From: CAYNUJ01 sp964573255
GTDB lineage: Bacteria > Bacteroidota > Ignavibacteria > Ignavibacteriales > Melioribacteraceae
Assembly (NCBI GenBank): GCA_964573255.1
Contig: CAZNJB010000001.1
Span: forward strand, 1-64,000
Reading direction: 5' to 3'
DNA length: 64,000 bases
The translations under genes were made by a program, and so were the position numbers. The notes under the pieces were generated by a model. The model was not told where the DNA came from, ran no database searches, and worked only from the letters and a program-made list of their open reading frames with translations. Below, one piece after another: positions 1-7,202 of the stretch. The stretch's first letter is position 1. The number at the start of each line of letters is the position of its first letter.

Positions 1-205
1 ATCCCAATTTTTCAAAATTCAACACAAAGTAGCGGAAGAAATTGCTTTCGTACGGATCATCGCAATTGCAATAGACCGTCTTTCCTCGAAAAGTGTTAGG
101 ATCATACTCGAAATACGCCTCCACCTCTTTTTGAATGTCCTGATATTGAGTGTAAAACTCGTCGTTTTTCGCCGCTTTCGCTTTTGTTAGGTTTTTATTT
201 GCCAT
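1..205 (-). CDS. EcoRI-type adenine-specific DNA methyltransferase, 5' part only
   Basis: The reverse strand reads from an ATG at 205 and is still open at the left edge, so only the first 68 residues are visible. They carry the motifs NDEFYTQY and VYCNCDDP followed by SNFFRYF, which match the N-terminus of M.EcoRI as I remember it (SDEFYTQY, VYCNCDDP, SNFFKYF). Members of that family transfer a methyl group from S-adenosylmethionine to adenine in the recognition sequence. No restriction endonuclease is visible here, and one could lie beyond the edge. The gene has the same orientation as the other genes of the accessory region to its right. The family call is strong; whether it is an orphan or half of a restriction-modification pair cannot be told. 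Confidence 0.85.
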   Translation of the reverse strand, partial: MANKNLTKAKAAKNDEFYTQYQDIQKEVEAYFEYDPNTFRGKTVYCNCDDPYESNFFRYFVLNFEKLG

Positions 206-384
206 TGTTTTTCTTAATTATATTTCATTTTGTACTGGTTTTCTAATGTCCTACAACGTGCATGTCTGTTTATTTATTGTTCTTATCCGCCCCAATTGGG
301 AGTATAAGAATAATTGTTTATATATTTTTTTACAGTTAACTTAAAAATTCTAACAGAAACTTACAATTTAAATTAATGCTTATC

Positions 385-576
385 GTATAACGGCGTCGCT
401 TTTCACCCGTCCGCCCCTAACAGCAATATTGAGCCAAAAACTAAACTTTAATTTTTTGTTAATTATTTAATGAACAAACTTTACTTCAAAAACTTTATTT
501 AGCGAACTCTCCAAACCTTGAAAAACAGCTAAAAACCGCACCGCTACTAGCGGTCGGGTTGGAAAGCTAGTTATGC
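385..576 (-). repeat. attC-like imperfect inverted repeat (site A)
   Basis: The block starts with GTATAAC (385-391) and ends with GTTATGC (570-576), close to integron core sites RYYYAAC and GTTRRRY. The arms GTATAACGGCG...TTTTCACCCG (385-414) and the reverse complement of 550-576 share ATAAC, CTTT and CCCG blocks in the same order. A loop of about 135 bases lies between them and includes the small palindrome ACCGCTACTAGCGGT (540-554). The site sits just past the stop of the outer-membrane barrel gene. At 192 bp it is longer than usual attC sites, and no integrase is in the window. The rest of the gene-free stretch 206-584 shows nothing else I can name beyond a short CCCAATTGGG palindrome near 291-301. 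Confidence 0.4.
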
Positions 577-583
577 AATTTTA

Positions 584-1672
584 TTAGAATCTGTAGTTAA
601 TTATTATGTCAAATGCCGTGAAATTATCCCAGCTATCAAAATATGTTAAAGTTGATGGTTGTTTTAAATTCACATAATTTATCTTTATCGACATTGGGAA
701 ATGTACAACTAAATAGTTCTCTAAATTTAAGTTAAGCCCAAAACCATAGGTAAAATCTTCCAAATAACCCTTATTAGCATCTAAACCATAATCATTCGCA
801 GTTCTGTGATAATAGCCCATCCGTAGATAGAGTATATTAAGAAGTGAAAGTTCTGCTCCAAACTTGTAAGCCGTATAGTATTTTGAGTTTAGAACATTTT
901 GATATTCAACCCCCGTAGTTAGCCCCAAAAGATGTGAATGCTTATATATTTTCTCATTACTATACTTAAACTCATTGGATATACCAATTCTAAAAATTGA
1001 TGGGAATAGGTCCTCTTCTCTAATAATATCTCCGTTTTCTTGTTTACTGGTAAATTCTATGGATTGATTGAAAATATTCTTCATCTGTATTCCAAACAAA
1101 AGATTGTCGTTAACTTTTGTCTCATCTATAACTTTAAAATCCTTTGTAATTCCCAATTCAAAGAACATTCCGTTATTTGGTTCATCTGCTCCGAAATCTT
1201 CAACTAAAAGGTTTGCATTTATCCCATAATTAAAGTAATCCAACAAACGATTTGCGTAGGTAAAAGTATATAGCTTTGTCGTTGAGCGAAACCGACCAAT
1301 TGGTTCCGGTGATGTTGAACTTGTTCTAACAAATGATCCCCAATCCACCCATTGAATGTTGAAGGCAAATGCCCCCAACTCTTTAAGGTTGACAGAGGTT
1401 CCCCCAAAGTAGAAATTTGTTTTATCCGAAAAGTAGTATGGTGAACCACTATGTGAATAAAAGATTGAAGCTCCTTCAACAGAAAGTAGCTCTGCCGGGT
1501 TTGATTGAGATGTGAAATATGGGTCAAAGTTTAATGATAGAATTTTACCCATTGCTTCGGTTTTCGCACTTGCTTGGCGACCGAAAAATAATACGTATGC
1601 TGTCCCATTATATGTTTGGGAATAAATTGAGCTTGATAAAATTAACAAAAACATTACTACCCTAATCTTCAC
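584..1672 (-). CDS. PorV/PorQ-like outer-membrane beta-barrel protein
   Basis: About 362 residues, exported. I choose the GTG at 1672, not the upstream ATG at 1693, because AGGAGG lies at 1677-1682 just before the GTG. From there the protein begins as a clean signal peptide: a short basic start, a hydrophobic run, then IYSQ. The mature N-terminus has a pattern of the kind seen in PorV/PorQ/UPF0164 barrels (AMGKILSLNFDPYFTSQSNP, like the 'aMggA...D..a...NPA' block). The rest alternates aromatic and polar residues as beta strands do, and the chain ends in INYRF, an outer-membrane C-terminus with final Phe. PorV proteins shuttle type IX cargo, but the specific role here is unknown. The gene is bracketed by a 12-bp perfect inverted repeat and attC-like sites, which suggests it is a mobile cassette. 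Confidence 0.6.
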   Translation of the reverse strand: MKIRVVMFLLILSSSIYSQTYNGTAYVLFFGRQASAKTEAMGKILSLNFDPYFTSQSNPAELLSVEGASIFYSHSGSPYYFSDKTNFYFGGTSVNLKELGAFAFNIQWVDWGSFVRTSSTSPEPIGRFRSTTKLYTFTYANRLLDYFNYGINANLLVEDFGADEPNNGMFFELGITKDFKVIDETKVNDNLLFGIQMKNIFNQSIEFTSKQENGDIIREEDLFPSIFRIGISNEFKYSNEKIYKHSHLLGLTTGVEYQNVLNSKYYTAYKFGAELSLLNILYLRMGYYHRTANDYGLDANKGYLEDFTYGFGLNLNLENYLVVHFPMSIKINYVNLKQPSTLTYFDSWDNFTAFDIIINYRF

Positions 1673-1676
1673 ACTA

Positions 1677-1682
1677 CCTCCT
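1677..1682 (-). promoter_or_regulatory. Shine-Dalgarno AGGAGG deciding the GTG start at 1672
   Basis: Reverse-strand AGGAGG lies four bases before GTG at 1672 and inside the reading frame that would start at the ATG at 1693. It makes the 21-base upstream extension unlikely to be translated. Confidence 0.6.
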
Positions 1683-1689
1683 TTGAATT

Positions 1690-1741
1690 GCATAACTATT
1701 AATTAACCCGACGGGAAAACCGACATTAAAGAATGTTAGGA
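1690..1741 (-). repeat. attC-like short site (site B)
   Basis: This 52-bp block begins GCATAAC (1690-1696) and ends GTTAGGA (1735-1741). Its inner arms pair imperfectly (TAAC/GTTA, TTAA/TTAA, CGG/CCG around a GGGAAAACC centre). Its left end belongs to a 12-bp perfect inverted repeat with the far side of the barrel gene: AGTTATGCAATT at 569-580 and AATTGCATAACT at 1686-1697. Similarity extends outward through a shared GTCGGGTT block. The arrangement resembles gene-cassette boundaries, in which the ORF starts a few bases after the core site. Confidence 0.4.
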
Positions 1742-1774
1742 GGAAATATCTTTCCGCCTAATAATATCAACACA

Positions 1775-1975
1775 TTATCCGTCTAACGGACTCTTAATTC
1801 CGGATCCTAAATTTGAATATTTTCTATTTAGTACGGACGCACTATTCCCATCCCCAAATAATTCATCTATTAGTTTTAAGTAGTTATTAATTGATTGTTT
1901 GATATATTCCAAGGCTTGAAATTCATTACCAATTCCGGAAAGGAGATTTGGATTTTCGTTGTTTTTATTTACCAC
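1775..1975 (-). CDS. Small hypothetical protein with a broken paralogue nearby
   Basis: A 66-residue ORF starting with GTG directly after an in-frame TGA. I do not recognise the family. It is charged and Asn-rich, and its middle (about residues 17-41, containing LEYIKQSINNYLKLIDELF) looks like one amphipathic helix. The support for its reality is evolutionary: a second, damaged copy of the same ORF and of the bases before its start lies at 3456-3611, and the helix is the best conserved part. The GTG overlaps a GTTGAGT core-like site, as in integron cassettes where translation begins at the recombination point. No Shine-Dalgarno is evident. A role beside the downstream barrel gene or the upstream nuclease gene cannot be inferred. 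Confidence 0.4.
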   Translation of the reverse strand: MVNKNNENPNLLSGIGNEFQALEYIKQSINNYLKLIDELFGDGNSASVLNRKYSNLGSGIKSPLDG

Positions 1976-2094
1976 TCAACCGCCCAATTGAATCAATAAA
2001 ATATTATTCTTGAATGAAGATAAAAATTTGCAGTGATTTTTACAAAATATTTTCAAATATACGGCAAGAGGACTTAATAAATAGAATGTTAAAA
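1974..2094 (-). repeat. Possible third attC-like site (site C)
   Basis: The block runs from ACTCAAC (1974-1980, a perfect RYYYAAC) to GTTAAAA (2088-2094). The ACTCAACCGCCC end is repeated at 3610-3621 before the paralogous ORF, and the far end shares GAATGTTA with the end of site B. Internal pairing is weak, so this is suggestive only. No gene is visible in the rest of 1976-2223. Confidence 0.2.
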
Positions 2095-2223
2095 ACAAAA
2101 AGTAAAACTTCAAAAAAATTAATCACATAAATTTTCATCACTCTTTGTTTCATTTTTTCTGAAACACTTCCAAATCACTAATTAGAATGTTATGGGTAAA
2201 TTGTTAAAGGCTTATTCTTTTTC

Positions 2224-3282
2224 TTAAACTTTATCAAATTCTGCTTCAATTTCCTCTATGCTTGGAAGACTTGACTTAAGGCTATCCGGTAATGATTGAA
2301 TTAATTGATATTCTGAAACTCCCATCGGCTTATGAATATCACTAAGCGCATATTCCACAACTGTTTTATCTTTACTTTTACAAATTAATATCCCTATAGT
2401 AGGGTTATCTTCTTCTGACTTTATTTGTTTATCCACGGCTTTAATATAGAAATTCAATTTTCCAGCAAACTCTGGTTCAAAATTAACGGTCTTTAATTCC
2501 ACGACTATATAACAATGCATTTTTGTATGGTAAAAGAGCAAATCAATGAAGAATTCTCTTTCTCCGACCTGCAAAGCTTTCTGCCTGCCAACGAAAGCAA
2601 AGCCGGAACCGAGTTCAAGCAAAAACTTTGTAATATGGTCTAGTAAAGTTCGTTCCAATTCCCGCTCGTTATAATTTTCGCGCAAACTTAAAAAATCGAA
2701 GTTATATGGATCTTTTATAAGTTCCTCGGCTAAATCAGATTGCGGCTGTGGTAATGTGTCTGTAAAGTTAGTGATTGCTTTTCCACTACGCTCATAAAGC
2801 TTACTCTCTATTTGATGAGTTAAAACCGACCGTGACCAACCGTTTTCGATAGTTTTATTAACATAAAAAAGAGCTTCTTCAACTGATTGACATCTTGAAA
2901 TAATAACAACATTATGCCACCAAGGTATTTGGAATAATTGGGAAGTTACTTCATTAACTAATTGGCCAGCAGCTTGCTGGCTAATTACAAGTTTTTTACT
3001 ATAGAAGAGATACCACTGTCGTATGTATTTAATATTACTGAGAGAGAACCCCTTCATATCTGGAAATTCAGTCATTAAATCTTTGCTTAACTGTTTTAAA
3101 AATCCACTTCCCCAACTTGCGTGTTTTTGTTTTTCTACAATATCGGCTCCAAGTTCCCAATAAAACTCAAGCAAAGCAGTATTTACCTTAACAGCAGCTT
3201 TTATCTGAGCTTGCCTAACTTTTCGCTTCAGATCTTTAAGCCACTCTTTATATTCTTTTGTGGATAAAATATCATTCATCAT
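2224..3282 (-). CDS. DUF1016/YhcG-type PDDEXK nuclease
   Basis: 352 residues, with the typical two-part layout. The N-terminal helical DUF1016 domain (about 10-150) contains YWELG, WGSGFLKQLSKDL, GFSLSNIKYIRQWY and QIPWWHNVV. The C-terminal YhcG-type PDDEXK nuclease domain (about 185-340) has FIDLLFYH followed by YIVVELK, giving the catalytic D...ExK series. Family members are predicted nucleases common in accessory regions and defence islands, but a defined substrate is not established. The length matches the family and the gene looks intact. It lies between the two copies of a small ORF and points the same way as the methyltransferase and barrel genes. The start MMND has two adjacent ATGs; I keep the first. 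Confidence 0.85.
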   Translation of the reverse strand: MMNDILSTKEYKEWLKDLKRKVRQAQIKAAVKVNTALLEFYWELGADIVEKQKHASWGSGFLKQLSKDLMTEFPDMKGFSLSNIKYIRQWYLFYSKKLVISQQAAGQLVNEVTSQLFQIPWWHNVVIISRCQSVEEALFYVNKTIENGWSRSVLTHQIESKLYERSGKAITNFTDTLPQPQSDLAEELIKDPYNFDFLSLRENYNERELERTLLDHITKFLLELGSGFAFVGRQKALQVGEREFFIDLLFYHTKMHCYIVVELKTVNFEPEFAGKLNFYIKAVDKQIKSEEDNPTIGILICKSKDKTVVEYALSDIHKPMGVSEYQLIQSLPDSLKSSLPSIEEIEAEFDKV

Positions 3283-3455
3283 TCAATCCACATTATTTAT
3301 TATTTAATTTCTTAACTTTTCTTAGATTCGTTTATAATGCATTTCTCAATAAGTCATACAAAACAAAAGTGTATTAATATTTACAATATCACGTGCTTAC
3401 ATATTCTATTCATTTACTTTTCTTGTTAATGCTGTGTACTCCAATTCTCCACTAA

Positions 3456-3611
3456 TTAACCATTTTCATTACTAAACAGATTCAATGTTTGTTTATAGTG
3501 ATTTTCAATAGATTGTAAAATATATTTCAGAGTATATAATTCATCATAAATTTCCTAAGGAAAATTAGATTTGCATTTGATTTTAAGACCGTCTTTATTT
3601 CTATTTACCAC
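3456..3611 (-). pseudogene. Broken paralogue of the small ORF at 1775-1975
   Basis: The reverse strand from the GTG at 3611 gives VVNRNKDG, like VVNKNNEN of the intact copy. After an in-frame TAG at codon 19 it continues with a segment holding LKYILQSIENHY and LF, against LEYIKQSINNYL and LF in the other copy. It ends in TAA at 3456-3458 and lacks the last 20 residues or so. The bases before the start (ACTCAACCGCCC, then TTGAATCAA) are also shared. This is a duplicated unit that has decayed. The flanking gene-free bases 3283-3455 and 3612-3723 hold no other ORF I can support. Confidence 0.55.
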
Positions 3612-3723
3612 TCAACCGCCCGCTTGAATCAAAAAAATATTTCTTTTAAAAGAAGAATAAAGATTTAACGTAATTAATACAAGATGTTTTTCCATTTTCT
3701 TACCCACAGCGGAGGATTGTTTT

Positions 3724-4038
3724 GGAACACAGATGCCACAGATATAACGGATTTTCAAGGATAAATTTTTCATAATCGTAACTTTACATTATTAAAAAGC
3801 TTAATCCTCTGTGTCCATTGGAAATTACTTTGTGGGCTTTGTGGTCAAATTGCTAAATTGTTAAACTGTTTTTCCCTTTGCGTCTCTCCGTCTATGCGGT
3901 TTTGTTCTTTCTCGCCGCTAATGCGCGAATTTAACATTTCGCATTCAATTTATCCGCCGGATCTAGACAACGTCGGGAGTAGGAGAACATTTATAGTTTA
4001 GCCGTGATTATCTATTTAAATCCGTGTGTTCTGTGTTC
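3724..4038 (-). repeat. Decayed intergenic repeat with word-like internal repeats and inverted ends
   Basis: The left end (3724-3762) is built of near-repeats ACACAGAT, CCACAGAT and AACGGAT. The right end (4018-4038, AAATCCGTGTGTTCTGTGTTC) is an approximate inverted copy of it. Between them are CTCTGTGTCC, TTTGTGGGCTTTGTGG and TTTGCGTCTCTCCG. From memory, many unrelated bacterial genomes carry intergenic blocks of this style; I could not search for copies. No ORF of note lies inside. It fills most of the gap between the accessory region and the thioesterase gene. Confidence 0.45.
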
Positions 4039-4059
4039 TATTTAAGCAAATGTTTAGAC

Positions 4060-4458
4060 TTAACTTGAATGTTCGAGCAATTTCTCTTTTAGTTCCTGCG
4101 GCAGTTCGGTTTTCACAAATGATTCTTTATCTACCGCAACGTGCACTGTTTTTACGCGTCCGTAAAGGGCATCTCCGTTAGTAATATTGTAAGTCAATTC
4201 GAATGAGGAATCTTTTATCACACTTGCGGTAACTTCCACCGTCACATCACTTCCGGCTGTTAAAGGTTTCAGATAATCGGCTTCGGAATGGATAATCGGC
4301 AGCAGCACGGAATCATCATCGAAAAAATTTCTTTCCGGAGAAATCTCGGATAAAAATTGTTCGTAAGATTTATGAGCTAATCTGAAAATATTGGCAAAAA
4401 ACAAAATACCGGCAGGGTCGCAATCGTAAAAGTTAATTCTTTCTTCGTATTTTTTCAT
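4060..4458 (-). CDS. Acyl-CoA thioesterase, 4HBT hotdog family
   Basis: 132 residues from the preferred ATG at 4458 (MKKYEERINF). A longer frame begins at 4509, but its 17 extra residues do not fit the family, which starts just before the first beta strand. The signature RINFYDCDPAGILFFANIF carries the conserved Asp of 4-hydroxybenzoyl-CoA/DHNA-CoA thioesterases, followed by the long hot-dog helix (AHKSYEQFL). Such enzymes hydrolyse acyl- or aroyl-CoA thioesters in the cytosol. A DHNA-CoA hydrolase in menaquinone synthesis is one possibility, but no men genes are adjacent. It is divergent from the thioredoxin gene, with a short AT-rich gap that must hold both promoters. Confidence 0.8.
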   Translation of the reverse strand: MKKYEERINFYDCDPAGILFFANIFRLAHKSYEQFLSEISPERNFFDDDSVLLPIIHSEADYLKPLTAGSDVTVEVTASVIKDSSFELTYNITNGDALYGRVKTVHVAVDKESFVKTELPQELKEKLLEHSS

Positions 4459-4550
4459 AATATAAATTTTTACGCTTAATTGTTGAAACGATTTTGTAAT
4501 TTCGTGCATCTAAATATACTAATATAGTATTCAGTAGAAAAAGGAAAGAA

Positions 4551-4943
4551 ATGAACTTTATTTATTTAATAGCCGGAATTTTTATCTTAATTGTAATAAT
4601 GCAGTTTATTTTTAAGAACCACTTGCAAAAGCAATCTGGAAAAACAATTGAAACGGACGACTTACCGAAGGAAATTAAAAAAGCCCTTCAAGCTCCGAAA
4701 TCAATGATATATTTCTTTTCACCGAATTGCCATAACTGTAAGTATCAAACTCCGATAATAGAAAAAATGAAGAAAAAATATCCGAATGTTGTGAGTTTTG
4801 ATGTAAGCAAAGATATAAAAACTGCTAGAAAGTTCGGTATAATGGCAACCCCCTCTACATTGATTATGAATAAGAACGTTGTAAAGCATATTTTACTCGG
4901 TGTTATAAAAGAAGAAAAGTTAGCGGAGAAATTTGAAAGCTAA
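4551..4943 (+). CDS. Membrane-anchored thioredoxin-like protein
   Basis: 130 residues. An N-terminal transmembrane segment (about 3-21) anchors a thioredoxin fold. The redox motif is CHNC (Cys60, Cys63), preceded by MIYFFSPN, and the cis-proline is in ATPSTLI (Pro101). The active-site dipeptide His-Asn is unlike CGPC of cytosolic thioredoxin, so a quinone-coupled or periplasm-facing thiol role is possible; topology is inference. AAAGGAAAG precedes the ATG. The last 11 bases overlap the next gene, so the two are translationally coupled. Confidence 0.85.
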   Translation: MNFIYLIAGIFILIVIMQFIFKNHLQKQSGKTIETDDLPKEIKKALQAPKSMIYFFSPNCHNCKYQTPIIEKMKKKYPNVVSFDVSKDIKTARKFGIMATPSTLIMNKNVVKHILLGVIKEEKLAEKFES

Positions 4944-6270
4944 AATAGCACTTAAAATATTGTTGCTTCTATTTGTTTCCCTTACAATTCTTTCTGCTCA
5001 AAACACAGCAAAAGAAATAAAGAAAACCTATTACCGAAACGGAAAACTGAAATCCATCGGGGAATACGTCAACGGTAAGTTAAACGGATATTATAAGGAA
5101 TATTACGAAGACGGAAGCCTTTGGAAAGAATGGCAATTTGTTGACGGTAAAGAAGAAGGAGTTTCCACTTGGTATTTCCCTACCGGAACGATAAGTATGA
5201 TCTGGAATTACGAAAACGGAAAACTCGAAGGTATCTCAAAGTGGTATTATAGAACCGGTGAATTGTGGGCAGAAGCGGAATATAAAAACGGAAAGCAGGA
5301 TGGCTTTACAACTGTGTATTACAGAAGCGGCGCAGTGCAGGGTATCTGGGCTTATCAAAACGGAAAACTGAACGGCATTTCTAAAATATTTTTTGAAAAC
5401 GGGAAAATTGAAGTCGAGAGAAACTATGTGAACGATAAGCTAGAAGGTATAAGCCGAGTTTATTACGATTTCGGTGAAGTGGCTCTCGAAGCAAATTACA
5501 AAAACGATAAACTTGACGGCATATCGTATCTTTATTATCCCGACGGTTCAATAAAAGTAATAGATACTTACATAGACGGACAAATCGTAAAGCGAATACG
5601 TTACGACGAGGTGGGAAATTTCGATAAAGTTGAAGAAAGCTTTACTAATTATTACGATGAAGGTACAATCCGCTCACAACTTCATTTTAAAGAAGGACAG
5701 AAGGATGGCAGAATTGTAAATTATTATTCAAGCGGATACGTAAAAGAGATACTCAATTACCGCTCTGATATTTTGGACAGCACATGTGCATTTTATTACG
5801 ATGGAGGACTGCTTGCAAGATTAACTGATTATGTAATGGGAATTAAAGAAGGTAGAGAATTGATTTACAATCCGAAAGGGATTTTAATTGAAGAGAACAA
5901 TTATTTAAACGGAAAATTTGACGGAATCGTTAAAAGATATTTTGACACGGGCGAACTAAAATCGATACTTATATACAGGAATAATAAATACGATGGCAAT
6001 CAAAAGCATTATTATAAAAACGGCAATGTTATGTCCGAGATGAATTTTATTGCCGGCAGCAGGGAAGGTATCTCAAAATTTTATTACCCAAACGGTTTTA
6101 TCTCCGATTTCTATGTTTATAAAAATAATTTACTCAACGGTAAATGCATTAGTTATTATCCAAACGGAAGAATTAAAAGGGAAGCATTTTACGAAAACGG
6201 ATTACTGAAAACAGAAAAGCTCTACGATAAAAACGGCATTGAAGTATCCGCTTCGGTTGCCCTTCATTGA
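4933..6270 (+). CDS. Secreted YwqK/MORN-type repeat protein
   Basis: 445 residues with a signal peptide (hydrophobic 5-20, cleavage near LSAQ). Nearly the whole mature chain is tandem repeats of roughly 19-24 residues with the pattern 'Y.NG.L.....Y.NGKLNG....YY..G.L', which is the YwqK antitoxin-like/MORN-type repeat; I count about 18. These repeats form beta-hairpin ladders, and the annotation 'toxin-antitoxin YwqK' attached to the family says little about function. Translation begins at a TTG (4933) inside the upstream thioredoxin gene, with GGAGA a few bases before it; the first ATG would lose the signal peptide. Its 3' end overlaps the convergent gene by 7 bp. Binding partner unknown; cell-surface or periplasmic location inferred. 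Confidence 0.8.
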   Translation: MKAKIALKILLLLFVSLTILSAQNTAKEIKKTYYRNGKLKSIGEYVNGKLNGYYKEYYEDGSLWKEWQFVDGKEEGVSTWYFPTGTISMIWNYENGKLEGISKWYYRTGELWAEAEYKNGKQDGFTTVYYRSGAVQGIWAYQNGKLNGISKIFFENGKIEVERNYVNDKLEGISRVYYDFGEVALEANYKNDKLDGISYLYYPDGSIKVIDTYIDGQIVKRIRYDEVGNFDKVEESFTNYYDEGTIRSQLHFKEGQKDGRIVNYYSSGYVKEILNYRSDILDSTCAFYYDGGLLARLTDYVMGIKEGRELIYNPKGILIEENNYLNGKFDGIVKRYFDTGELKSILIYRNNKYDGNQKHYYKNGNVMSEMNFIAGSREGISKFYYPNGFISDFYVYKNNLLNGKCISYYPNGRIKREAFYENGLLKTEKLYDKNGIEVSASVALH

Positions 6271-7202
6271 TAATATTTCACTCCTACTTTATCCCTCTTA
6301 TAAATCCACTTATAACTTTTTATTTCTTCAGGCGCATTAGAATCAATAATTGATAAGTTATTATTTTTAATTTTCAATAACTTGGGTGACTGATAATGCC
6401 ATTCTCCTTCGCTTAAACCGGTTGTTAAATAACTTATCAAATAAATAGAACCGTTAAAATATTTTGCGGAAAGTATTCTTCCTTTACTTAATTCGAATGA
6501 TTCGATAGTATTGCCTGCCCGCCAATTTAACAGTGAGATATACTTATTTGTATATCCTAAAAAGAACTCTCCATTCGATACGAATTCACCAAATGTAAAG
6601 TACCGCGGAAATCTTTTTAATTGATTCATATCTTTATCATATATAGCAGTTAATCCATCTGTTCCGTCTGCACCAATATTGTAGCCCGAAACCGCAAAGT
6701 ATTCACCTGAACCTGATGATACAATTAGTCCGATGTTTTTCTTTTCAAATTCAATTTGAGAAATTATTCCGTATCTGTTTAATAGAAATATTTTTGCGGT
6801 TCGTAATTCCGGCTGACTTACGGCTACAATTAATTTATCACCAATCAATGAATAATAAAGAGAACGTTCATATTCGATATCCGGCTTATCAAATAAATAA
6901 ATATGTGCAATATTTGTCTTAGCAGAGTTATAATTTTCTACCGAAGCATCAATTGCATTCAGTAAAAACAACTCCCCTTTCTCATTTACAACTGCAGAAG
7001 GATAAGTAATATCATAGTCAATATTCTTTTCGATTGAGTAAAGGAGTTTATCTTCATTGAAAACGGTATAACGTACTAATGCTGTTTTCTTTTTATCGTT
7101 ACTTCCGGATAATATTTCTCTTTTCACACTAAATTCTTGAGCAACAATCAACTGTGCTAATGTCAATAATAAAATTATACTATTTTTCATGCGAGCACTC
7201 AT
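6264..7202 (-). CDS. Secreted protein of unknown function, possible beta-propeller
   Basis: 312 residues. A signal peptide starts at Met1 or Met5 (hydrophobic run, then IVAQ). The mature part has many short beta-rich blocks of the type 'G..L.....' (GDKLIVAVS, GSGEYFAVSG, NGEFFLGYTN, NGSIYLISYL) spaced roughly 40-50 residues apart. That suggests a beta-propeller, but there is no named motif. It starts in an ATGA overlap with the stop of the M23 peptidase gene and is the last gene of the run that begins at 15153, so it may be co-translated with that peptidase. It converges on, and overlaps by 7 bp, the YwqK-repeat gene. Confidence 0.55.
   Translation of the reverse strand: MSARMKNSIILLLTLAQLIVAQEFSVKREILSGSNDKKKTALVRYTVFNEDKLLYSIEKNIDYDITYPSAVVNEKGELFLLNAIDASVENYNSAKTNIAHIYLFDKPDIEYERSLYYSLIGDKLIVAVSQPELRTAKIFLLNRYGIISQIEFEKKNIGLIVSSGSGEYFAVSGYNIGADGTDGLTAIYDKDMNQLKRFPRYFTFGEFVSNGEFFLGYTNKYISLLNWRAGNTIESFELSKGRILSAKYFNGSIYLISYLTTGLSEGEWHYQSPKLLKIKNNNLSIIDSNAPEEIKSYKWIYKRDKVGVKYYQ

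Noticed and set aside
1219..1527. Open frame of 102 codons antisense/overlapping the barrel gene
   Set aside because: Same strand but other frame of a gene with signal peptide and barrel pattern; composition is low-complexity and not protein-like.
4459..4509. Longer start for the thioesterase gene
   Set aside because: Extra 17 residues precede the first strand of the hotdog fold and no ribosome-binding site supports them.
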